This document shows positions 17,111 to 23,884 of a stretch of DNA of 64,000 nucleotides, piece by piece. The DNA is taken from positions 744,001 to 808,000 of the forward strand of contig NZ_QPJK01000002.1 of NCBI RefSeq assembly GCF_003337555.1. Reading direction: 5' to 3'. Both the position numbers and the translations under genes were made by a program. The stretch's first letter is position 1; every line of letters starts with the position of its first letter. The notes below the pieces were generated by a model, which worked only from the letters and a program-made list of their open reading frames with translations, had not been told where the DNA came from and made no database searches. The stretch is from Pseudorhodoferax soli. Its GTDB lineage: Bacteria; Pseudomonadota; Gammaproteobacteria; Burkholderiales; Burkholderiaceae_C.

Positions 17111-17802
17111 CCTCCCAGGACCCGCCCCGCATCGGCCTCGTGCACGCCGTGCACCCCGCCATGGCCCCCATCGCAGCGGCGTTCCGCCGCCGCTGGCCGC
17201 AGGCCCTGACCTTCAACCTGCTCGACGACGGCCTGCCGGCCGACCTGGAACGCGATGGCCGGCTCACCACCGCCATGCACGCACGCATCGCCCGCCTGGC
17301 CGACCATGCTGTGGCGGCCGGTGCCCAGGGCGTGCTGTTCACCTGCTCGGCCTTCGGCCCGGCCATCGTGGCGGCGGCACGCCGGCTCGCCCAGCCCGTG
17401 TTGCGGCCCGACGAGGCCATGTTCGAGGCCGCTCTGCACGCCGGCCAGCGCATCGGCCTGCTGGCCACCTTCGCGCCGGCCATCGCCTCGACCCGGGAGA
17501 ACTTCATGGCCCAGGCCGCCGAGCGCGGCCTGGCACCGCAGCTGGAAGTGGTCTGCGTGCCCGAGGCCATTGCCGCCGCGCGTGCCGGCGACACCGCCAC
17601 CCACGACCGGCTGGTCGCGGCCGCCGCGCCGCAGCTGGCGCATTGCGCCGCCGTGATGCTGGCCCATTTCTCGACCTCCACGGCGCTGGAGCCGGTGCAG
17701 GCCGTTCTGCCCTGCCCCGTGTTCAGCGCGCCCGACGCGGCCGTGGACGCGCTGCGCCGGCGCCTGCAGCCGGACTACCAGGCCGTGGGGTCCACGCCGT
17801 AG
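17104..17802 (+). CDS. aspartate/glutamate racemase-family protein (one catalytic Cys missing)
   Basis: 232 residues. The first half carries VLFTCSAFGPAI with the conserved Cys; the second-half position where racemases place their other Cys reads VMLAHFSTST, without Cys. Family members with a single or shifted Cys act as maleate isomerases, arylmalonate decarboxylases or unknown enzymes. In this operon it could replace the missing 2-oxo-tetronate isomerase (OtnI), which is inference only. It is the last gene of the module and its 3' end overlaps the convergent mtfA gene by 28 bp. Confidence 0.8.
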   Translation: MVTSQDPPRIGLVHAVHPAMAPIAAAFRRRWPQALTFNLLDDGLPADLERDGRLTTAMHARIARLADHAVAAGAQGVLFTCSAFGPAIVAAARRLAQPVLRPDEAMFEAALHAGQRIGLLATFAPAIASTRENFMAQAAERGLAPQLEVVCVPEAIAAARAGDTATHDRLVAAAAPQLAHCAAVMLAHFSTSTALEPVQAVLPCPVFSAPDAAVDALRRRLQPDYQAVGSTP

Positions 17803-18611
17803 AAGGCCTGCAGTTCGGCGTACAGCGCTGGCCGTTCGCTGGCCAGCTGCAACCCCTGCTCGAAGAACACCTCGGACGCCACGGCGAAGAACTCCGCCGG
17901 ATGGGTGGCCGCGTACGCGCCCAGCAGGTTGGGCTCGCCGGCCGCCAACTGCCGCTGCAACATGTCGAACTCGGCCTGCAGCACGCGCGCCCAGCGCCGG
18001 CCGTCCATGCCGGGCGGCAGCGGCGGCGCACCGTTGGACTGGCCGTCGGCCTGGTCCAGCTGGTGCGCGAACTCGTGCACCACCACGTTGCGGCCGTCCA
18101 CGGGGTCGGCCGCGCCGGCCAGCACGTCGTCCCAGGACAGCACGACCTGGCCCTGTGACCACGATTCGCCGGCGAGCGCCTGGCGCTCGTCGCGCAGCAC
18201 GCCGCCGGCCTCGGTGCGCACGCGGTCGACCAAAAAGGCACCGGGGTACAGCAGCACCTGGCGCAGGTTGTCGAAGTGGCCCGCGGGCCGGCCCAGCAGC
18301 AGGAGGCATGCCTGGGCCGCCACCACCACGCGCATGGCCTCGGTCACGACCAGGCCGTTGCAGCCGATGAAGGGCTTCTCGGCGATGAAGACCTGCATGC
18401 GCTGCTTGAGCTTCAGCTGCAGGTCCACCGGCAGGCTGCGCACCTGGGGCACATGCCTGGCCAGCACGCGCCGCCAGGCGGCCGGGAAGGGCTGGCGCGC
18501 CAGGCCGCGGCGGCGCCACGCCCGCCAGGCCGGCGCCAGCGCGATGCCCAGCGCGGCCAGCAACGCGCCGAGCAGGACGGCGCCGAACAGGAACTGGGAC
18601 AGCGTGGGCAT
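17775..18611 (-). CDS. mtfA: MtfA-type zinc peptidase (DgsA anti-repressor family)
   Basis: 278 residues from ATG 18611 (MPTLSQFLFGAVLLGALLA). The HExxH zinc motif is HEFAHQLD at residues 179-186, with the downstream family motif EFFAVASEVFFEQ supplying the third ligand. In Escherichia coli MtfA is a peptidase that binds the glucose repressor Mlc. Unlike the E. coli protein this one starts with a clear hydrophobic helix (residues about 5-30), so it may be membrane-anchored. It is convergent with the racemase-family gene. Confidence 0.88.
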   Translation of the reverse strand: MPTLSQFLFGAVLLGALLAALGIALAPAWRAWRRRGLARQPFPAAWRRVLARHVPQVRSLPVDLQLKLKQRMQVFIAEKPFIGCNGLVVTEAMRVVVAAQACLLLLGRPAGHFDNLRQVLLYPGAFLVDRVRTEAGGVLRDERQALAGESWSQGQVVLSWDDVLAGAADPVDGRNVVVHEFAHQLDQADGQSNGAPPLPPGMDGRRWARVLQAEFDMLQRQLAAGEPNLLGAYAATHPAEFFAVASEVFFEQGLQLASERPALYAELQAFYGVDPTAW

Positions 18612-18733
18612 GGGATGGCAGATGGGTTGGATCTGGGCAACTGGAGGCGCGGCCGGCCTTTTCAAGCGATGGCCCGCATCGCCAGGCACGAGGGATGGCG
18701 CACGGCGTTCTGCGCTACGCTCGCCGCCCCACC

Positions 18734-19648
18734 ATGGACATTCCCGCTCTGCCCGCCTGGGCCTGGATTCCGATCACGCTGGCCGCCGCCCTGGCGCAGA
18801 CCGTCCGCAACGCTGCCCAGCGCAGCCTGGTGGGCCAGGCCGGCACGCTGGCCGCCACGCTCGCACGCTTCCTGTACGGGCTGCCGTTCGCGCTGGCGTT
18901 CGTGGCGGTGGCGCAGCAGCTGTCGGGCCGGCCGGTGCCCAGCTTCCACACCGGCTACTTCGGCTGGGTGGCGATGGGCGCCGTGGCCCAGCTGCTGGCC
19001 ACGGCCTGCCTGCTCAAGGCCATGCAGCAGCGCAACTTCATCGTCGGCGTGGCGTTCTCCAAGACCGAGGTGCTGCAGGTCGCGCTGTTCTCCACGCTGT
19101 TCCTGCACGAGGTGCCGACCTGGCTGGCCGCGCTGGCCATGCTGCTGGCCACGCTGGGCGTGGTGCTGCTGTCGCTGCCGGCACGCGCGGCGGCCTCGGG
19201 CGCCGGCGGCAGCCAGGCGGTGCTCTACGGCGTGGCCTCGGGCGCCTGTTTCGCGCTGTCGGCGGTGGGTTTTCGCGGTGCGGCACTGTCGATGACCGAC
19301 GTGGCGCCGTGGCTGCTGGGCGGCTGGGGCGTGCTGTGGGCCCAGCTGCTGCAAAGCCTGCTGCTGGGCAGTTGGCTCGCCGCGCGCGACCCGGCGGCCC
19401 TGGCCACCACGGCACGCGTCTGGCGCGTGTCCATCCTGGCCGGCGCCATGGGTGCGCTGGCCTCCACCGGCTGGTTCACGGCCATGGCGATCCAGCCCGC
19501 TGCCGACGTGCGCACGCTGGGCCTGGTCGAGGTGTTCTTCAGCCTGCTGGTGTCGCGCCGCATCTTCCGCGAGAAGCTGCGCGCCGGCGAGCGCTGGGGG
19601 CTGGCGCTGGTGCTGCTGGGGCTGGTGGGGATCTGCCTGCAGCTGTAG
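18734..19648 (+). CDS. DMT-superfamily transporter with two EamA domains
   Basis: 304 residues from ATG 18734 (MDIPALPAWAWIPITLAAALAQ), ten predicted membrane helices in two EamA halves. The C-terminal half contains GLVEVFFSLLVSRRIFREKLRAGERWGLALVLLGLVGICLQL, typical of the family end. Substrate class (amino acids, nucleotides or other metabolites exported by proton antiport) cannot be read. It ends 4 bp from the convergent dehalogenase-like gene, and no terminator fits between them. Confidence 0.88.
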   Translation: MDIPALPAWAWIPITLAAALAQTVRNAAQRSLVGQAGTLAATLARFLYGLPFALAFVAVAQQLSGRPVPSFHTGYFGWVAMGAVAQLLATACLLKAMQQRNFIVGVAFSKTEVLQVALFSTLFLHEVPTWLAALAMLLATLGVVLLSLPARAAASGAGGSQAVLYGVASGACFALSAVGFRGAALSMTDVAPWLLGGWGVLWAQLLQSLLLGSWLAARDPAALATTARVWRVSILAGAMGALASTGWFTAMAIQPAADVRTLGLVEVFFSLLVSRRIFREKLRAGERWGLALVLLGLVGICLQL

Positions 19649-19652
19649 CCGT

Positions 19653-20549
19653 TCAGGCTTGCAGGAACGGCAGCACCGCGTCCAGCAGCGCCTGCGGCGC
19701 CTCTTCGGCGATGTAGTGGCCGCAAGGCAGCGGGCGGCCGCGCACGTCGCCGGCCGCGCGCTGCCATTCGGCCAGCGGCTCGAAGCAACGGTGCACCACG
19801 CCTTCTTCGCCCCACAGCACGAGCAGCGGCATGCCGAGCTTGCGGCCGGCAGCGCGGTCGGCACGGTCGTGCTCCAGGTCGATGCCGGCCGAGGCGCGGT
19901 AGTCCTCGCACAGGCCATGGGCGGCACCGCCCTGCCGCAGGCCGGCCTCGTAGGCGGCCAGCGCGCGCGGGTCGAACGGCGCCAGGCCGGCGCTGCGCCG
20001 GCCCATCACATCGCGCAAATAGGCGCCCGGGTCGGCCTCGATCAGGCGCTCGGGCAAAGGCGCAGGCTGGATCAGGAAGAACCAGTGCCAGTAGGCACGC
20101 GCGAAGGCCTCCGTCGTCTGCTCGTACATGGCCAGCGTGGGCGCGATGTCCAGCAGCACGAGGCGGCGCACCGCATCGGCATGGTCCAGCGCAAGCCGGT
20201 GCGCCACGCGGGCGCCGCGGTCATGTGCCAGCACGTCGAAGCGCGCATGGCCCAGCGACTGCATGAGGCGCAGCATGTCGCGCGCCATCGTGCGCTTGCT
20301 GTAGTTCGCATGGTCGGCATCGCCGGCCGGCTTGGACGAGCCGCCGTAGCCGCGCAGGTCGGCCAGCACCAGCGTGAAGCGTTCGGCCAGCGCCGGCGCC
20401 ACCTTGTGCCAGATGGCGTGCGTCTGCGGATGGCCGTGCAGCAGCAGCAAGGGCGGGCCTTCGCCGCCCACTTCGGCGTGGATGCGGATGCCCTCGCCGA
20501 CATCGGCCAAGTGGGGGCGAAAGCCCGGGAACAGGGGGGTGTCGTTCAT
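19653..20549 (-). CDS. haloacid (fluoroacetate-type) dehalogenase, alpha/beta hydrolase
   Basis: 298 residues. The nucleophile elbow has Asp, not Ser: VLAHDRGARVAHRLALDH, Asp110, with Arg111 and Arg114; Asp134 (LLDIAP), His155-Trp156 (YWHWFFLIQPAPLPERLI), Tyr217 (CEDYRA) and His278 (GHYIAEEAP) follow. This is the residue set that fluoroacetate dehalogenases use for nucleophile, carboxylate clamp, fluoride pocket and base, at nearly identical spacing. The reaction would be hydrolysis of a 2-halo acid to the hydroxy acid. The gene starts within the leuD stop (ATGA, 20546-20549), so it is translated with leuCD, an unusual partnership. Natural substrate may be non-halogenated. Confidence 0.85.
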   Translation of the reverse strand: MNDTPLFPGFRPHLADVGEGIRIHAEVGGEGPPLLLLHGHPQTHAIWHKVAPALAERFTLVLADLRGYGGSSKPAGDADHANYSKRTMARDMLRLMQSLGHARFDVLAHDRGARVAHRLALDHADAVRRLVLLDIAPTLAMYEQTTEAFARAYWHWFFLIQPAPLPERLIEADPGAYLRDVMGRRSAGLAPFDPRALAAYEAGLRQGGAAHGLCEDYRASAGIDLEHDRADRAAGRKLGMPLLVLWGEEGVVHRCFEPLAEWQRAAGDVRGRPLPCGHYIAEEAPQALLDAVLPFLQA

Positions 20550-21229
20550 GGTGCTGTGGTGCCTTGGGAGTCGGCCATCGTAGCCACCGCGCCGTCCAGC
20601 CGCCGGCGCGTGCGCGCCGCGACATCACGCAGCCAGGGCTGCGCGGCCCAGTGCCGCTGCGCGAAGGCTTCGGTCTGGGCGCGGTAGGTCAGCGACAGGC
20701 CGATGCTGTCCAGGCCTTGGAGGAACATGCGCCGGTGCCGCGGCAGCAATGCGAAGCGCGCCTGCACGCGGCGGCTGGCCAGGGTCTGGGCGGCCACGTC
20801 GATGTCCACTGCATTGGCGGCGGGGTCGTCCGCATCGTCCATGAGTTGCGCGACCTGCGCCTGCGGCAGCGCCACCAGCAGCAGCCGGTTGTTCATGGCG
20901 TTGGCATGGAAGATCTCGGCGAAGCTGGGCGCCACGATGGCCTGGATGCCGAACTGCTGCAGCCCCCAGACGGCGTGCTCGCGGCTGGAGCCGCAGCCGA
21001 AATTGGAGCCGCCGACGAGCACCGACACGCCCGCGTAGTCGGCCCGGTTCAGCACGCAGTCCGGCCGGGGCCGGCCCTGGGCGTCGAAGCGCAGGTCGTA
21101 CAGCAGCCCGTCGCGCAGGCCGGACTTGTCGATGCCGCGCAGGAACTGCTTGGGCATGATCTGGTCGGTGTCCAGGTTCTCCAGACGCAGCGCGGCAGCG
21201 CGGCCCTGGATGCGAAGGTCGTCGGTCAT
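20546..21229 (-). CDS. leuD: 3-isopropylmalate dehydratase small subunit-like (LeuD)
   Basis: 227 residues from ATG 21229 (MTDDLRIQGRAAALRLENLDTDQIMPKQFL). The small-subunit swivel domain with NLDTDQIMPKQFLRGIDKSGL and GGSNFGCGSSREHAVWGLQQFGIQAIVAPSFAEIFHANAMNN is intact, and length is standard for bacterial LeuD. It overlaps leuC by 4 bp upstream and the dehalogenase by 4 bp downstream. No leuB or leuA is nearby, and a second, shorter LeuD-like gene occurs at 61955, so this may be an accessory isomerase rather than the leucine biosynthetic one. Confidence 0.9.
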   Translation of the reverse strand: MTDDLRIQGRAAALRLENLDTDQIMPKQFLRGIDKSGLRDGLLYDLRFDAQGRPRPDCVLNRADYAGVSVLVGGSNFGCGSSREHAVWGLQQFGIQAIVAPSFAEIFHANAMNNRLLLVALPQAQVAQLMDDADDPAANAVDIDVAAQTLASRRVQARFALLPRHRRMFLQGLDSIGLSLTYRAQTEAFAQRHWAAQPWLRDVAARTRRRLDGAVATMADSQGTTAP

Positions 21230-22638
21230 GGCAAGCGCTCCAGTCGGCGGACATCGGTGATGCACCCGGTCACGGCCGCCGCCGCGGCCATGGCCGGCCC
21301 CATGAGGTGGGTGATGGCGCCGCGGCCCTGGCGCCCTTCGAAATTGCGGTTGGTCGTGGACGCGCAGCGCACGCCCTCGGCCAGCACGTCGTCGTTCATG
21401 GCCAGGCACATGGAACAGCCCGGATTGCGCCACTCGAAGCCGGCCGCCAGGAACACGCGGTCCAGGCCCTCGGCCTCGGCCGCCGCCTTCACGGCGCCCG
21501 AGCCCGGCACGACCATGGCCCGCACGCCGGCGGCCACCCGGCGGCCGCGCGCCACGCCGGCCGCCGCGCGCAGGTCCTCGATGCGGCCGTTGGTGCACGA
21601 GCCGATGAACACGTGCTGGATCGGCGTGCCGGCGATGGCCGCGCCGGCCGCAAGCCGGGCGTAGGCCATGGCGCGCTCGGCGCTGCTGCGCGCGAGGCCT
21701 GCCGGCAGGTCCGCCAGCTGCGGCACATGGCCGTCGACGGCCGCCACCTGGTCGGGGCTGGTGCCCCAGCTCACCTGCGGCGCGATGCCGCTGGCGTCGA
21801 AGCGGTGTTCCACGTCGAAGGCGGCGCCCGCGTCGGTGCGCAGGTCCTGCCAGGCCGCGCGCGCCGCCGCGCGGTGCTCGGCCAGGTCCGGCGCGCGCGC
21901 CAGCACGTAGTCGACGGCCTTCTGGTCCGGCGCGACCAGCGCGCCACGCGCGCCGGCCTCCACGGTCATGTTGCACAGCGTGAAGCGGGCTTCGATCGAC
22001 AGCGCGGCCACGGCGCTGCCGCTGTACTCGACCACGCAGCCGCGCGCGCCCTGCGCGCCGATGCGGCCGATCACCGCCAGCACCAGGTCCTTGGCCGTGC
22101 TGCCCGCGGGCAGTTCGCCGTCGATGCGGATGTGCATGCTGCGCGCCACGCGGTAGGCCAGGGTCTGCGTGGCCAGCACATGCTCGACCTCGGTCGTGCC
22201 GATGCCGAAGCCCAAGGCGCCGAGCGCGCCATACGTCGTGGTGTGGCTGTCGCCGCAGATGATGACCATGCCGGGGCGCACCATGCCGTGTTCTGGCGCA
22301 ACCACATGCTCGATGCCCTGCAGCGCGTCGTTGGTGTCGAACAGCGGGATGCCGAAGCGCGTGCAGTTGCGGTGCAGGTTGCTGGCCTGCAGCGCCGAGG
22401 CCGCATCGGCGATCACGCGGACCTTGCCCGGGTGCGTGGGAATGATGTGGCTCACCACGGCCACGTTCTGGCCCGGCATGGGCACGCCGCGGCCCTGCTC
22501 TGCCAGGCCCGTGAAGGCCTGCGGGCTGGTGTACTCGTTCATGAGGTGCAGGTCGCAGAACAGCAGGATGTTCTCGTCGTCGAGCGCGGCCACGGTGTGG
22601 CTGTCGACGAGCTTGCGGTAGAGGGTGCGGGGGGTCAT
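21226..22638 (-). CDS. leuC: 3-isopropylmalate dehydratase large subunit-like (LeuC)
   Basis: 470 residues, the normal length of bacterial LeuC. The 4Fe-4S ligands are in GSCTNGRIEDL and GCSMCLAMNDD, and the substrate-site motifs GDSHTTTYGALGALGFGIGTTEVEHVLATQ and NRNFEGRQGRGAITHLMGP are intact. The reaction is stereospecific dehydration and rehydration of a 2- or 3-substituted malate. It is divergent from a LysR gene across a 96-bp gap, which suggests inducible expression. Whether it serves leucine synthesis or a catabolic acid is open. Confidence 0.9.
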   Translation of the reverse strand: MTPRTLYRKLVDSHTVAALDDENILLFCDLHLMNEYTSPQAFTGLAEQGRGVPMPGQNVAVVSHIIPTHPGKVRVIADAASALQASNLHRNCTRFGIPLFDTNDALQGIEHVVAPEHGMVRPGMVIICGDSHTTTYGALGALGFGIGTTEVEHVLATQTLAYRVARSMHIRIDGELPAGSTAKDLVLAVIGRIGAQGARGCVVEYSGSAVAALSIEARFTLCNMTVEAGARGALVAPDQKAVDYVLARAPDLAEHRAAARAAWQDLRTDAGAAFDVEHRFDASGIAPQVSWGTSPDQVAAVDGHVPQLADLPAGLARSSAERAMAYARLAAGAAIAGTPIQHVFIGSCTNGRIEDLRAAAGVARGRRVAAGVRAMVVPGSGAVKAAAEAEGLDRVFLAAGFEWRNPGCSMCLAMNDDVLAEGVRCASTTNRNFEGRQGRGAITHLMGPAMAAAAAVTGCITDVRRLERLP

Positions 22639-22681
22639 GGGATGGTCGTTGGAAGCGGCGTTGGCATCGTAATGCTGAGCA

Positions 22682-22708
22682 TCCGGACAACAATGCGCTT
22701 ATCCGGAA
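22682..22708. promoter_or_regulatory. direct repeats in the leuC-lysR divergent control region
   Basis: ATCCGGA occurs at 22682-22688 and again at 22702-22708, 20 bp apart or about two helical turns, each followed by ACAA or ACAAG. It sits in the middle of the 96-bp divergent gap and is a plausible binding site for the LysR protein encoded at 22735. Confidence 0.45.
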
Positions 22709-22734
22709 CAAGATTCATGACTTGAAACTCATCA

Positions 22735-23649
22735 ATGACCGCGATCACCGACCTCACCTTCTTCGCGCAACTCGTCAAGGCCGGCAACTTCTCACGCGCC
22801 GCCCAGGAGCTCGGCAACACGCCGGCCGCCGTCAGCAAGCGGCTGGCGGCGATCGAGCGCCGCCTCGGCGCCCGCCTGCTGCAGCGCACCACGCGGCGCA
22901 TCGGTCTCACGCCCGAGGGCGAGATGTACCTCGTCGAGGGCGCGCGCGTGCTGGCCGATCTGGAGGCGCTGGAGCGGGCCGTCTCGGGCAGCAGCGAGAA
23001 GCCGGCCGGCCTGCTGCGCGTGGCGGCCACGCTGGGCTTCGGCCGCAAGCACATCGCGCCGGCGCTCTCGGCCTTCGCGCGCCAGTTCCCGGCCGTCGAG
23101 CTGCAGCTGCAGCTGAGCGACCGGCCGGTGGACCTGGTCGGCCAGTGCCTGGACCTGCAGATCCGGCTCGGCGACATGCCCGACTCCAACCTCACCGCGC
23201 GCTTGCTCGCGCACAACCGGCGCGTGCTGTGCGCCGCGGCGGCCTACCTGGACGCGGCCGGCACACCCGCGCACCCGCGCGAGCTGGCGCGCCATGCCTG
23301 CCTGTTCATCCGCGAGCACGACGAGGCCTTCGGCACCTGGCAGCTGCAGTGCGGCGGGCGATCGGAGAAGGTCAAGGTGCGCGGCCCGCTGGCGGCCAAC
23401 GACGGCGAAAGCGTGGTCGGCTGGGCGCTGGACGGCCACGGCATCCTGATGCGTTCACTGTGGGAGGTGGCGCCGCTGCTGCGCTCGGGCCGGCTGCGGC
23501 CGGTGCTGGCGCAGTGGCAGCTGCCGGCGGCCGACATCCATGCGGTGTTCCCCACGCGCAGCCACCTGCCGGCCAAGACGCGCGCGCTGGCGGACTTCCT
23601 GCTGGCCGCGTTCGCGGCCCACCGGCTTGACGCCGACGGTGGCTGGTGA
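22735..23649 (+). CDS. LysR-family transcriptional regulator
   Basis: 304 residues from ATG 22735. Helix-turn-helix FFAQLVKAGNFSRAAQELGNTPAAVSKRLAAIERRLGARLLQRTTRRIGLTPEG at the N-terminus; effector domain from about residue 90, with the LQLQLSDRPVDLVGQCLDLQIRLGDMPDS region typical of the CrgA-like subgroup. Divergent from leuC-leuD-dehalogenase, so likely its regulator. The 3' end runs next to a remnant of an SDR gene on the other strand. Confidence 0.92.
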   Translation: MTAITDLTFFAQLVKAGNFSRAAQELGNTPAAVSKRLAAIERRLGARLLQRTTRRIGLTPEGEMYLVEGARVLADLEALERAVSGSSEKPAGLLRVAATLGFGRKHIAPALSAFARQFPAVELQLQLSDRPVDLVGQCLDLQIRLGDMPDSNLTARLLAHNRRVLCAAAAYLDAAGTPAHPRELARHACLFIREHDEAFGTWQLQCGGRSEKVKVRGPLAANDGESVVGWALDGHGILMRSLWEVAPLLRSGRLRPVLAQWQLPAADIHAVFPTRSHLPAKTRALADFLLAAFAAHRLDADGGW

Positions 23650-23661
23650 TGCCGCGACCGG

Positions 23662-23787
23662 CAGGGCTCGCAACGTGAAGCCGCCGTCGATGGTCAGGCT
23701 CGCCCCTGTCGTGTAAGCCGGCTCCTCGCCAGCGAGGTCGGAGACCTGGATCCCGATTCCCTGCGGCGTGCCGACGTGCTTGCGGCT
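23662..23787 (-). pseudogene. remnant of a short-chain dehydrogenase/reductase C-terminus
   Basis: Read on the minus strand, one frame gives HVGTPQGIGIQVSDLAGEEP followed by AYTTGASLTIDGGFTL. This matches the conserved end of classical SDR enzymes (VGTPEEIA..VAFLASDEASYVTGA..VDGG). No nucleotide-binding half is seen upstream, where the frame loses similarity, and no proper stop follows. It looks like the stump left by a deletion between the LysR gene and the dipZ gene. Confidence 0.6.
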
Positions 23788-23884
23788 GGTGTGGTGGCAC
23801 TTTCCTTGGCCGGGCGCTGTGGTCCGTACGCACCGAACACCTGCACGCGCGCCGGCAAAAACCTCTGGGCGCGCATGCGCTGTC

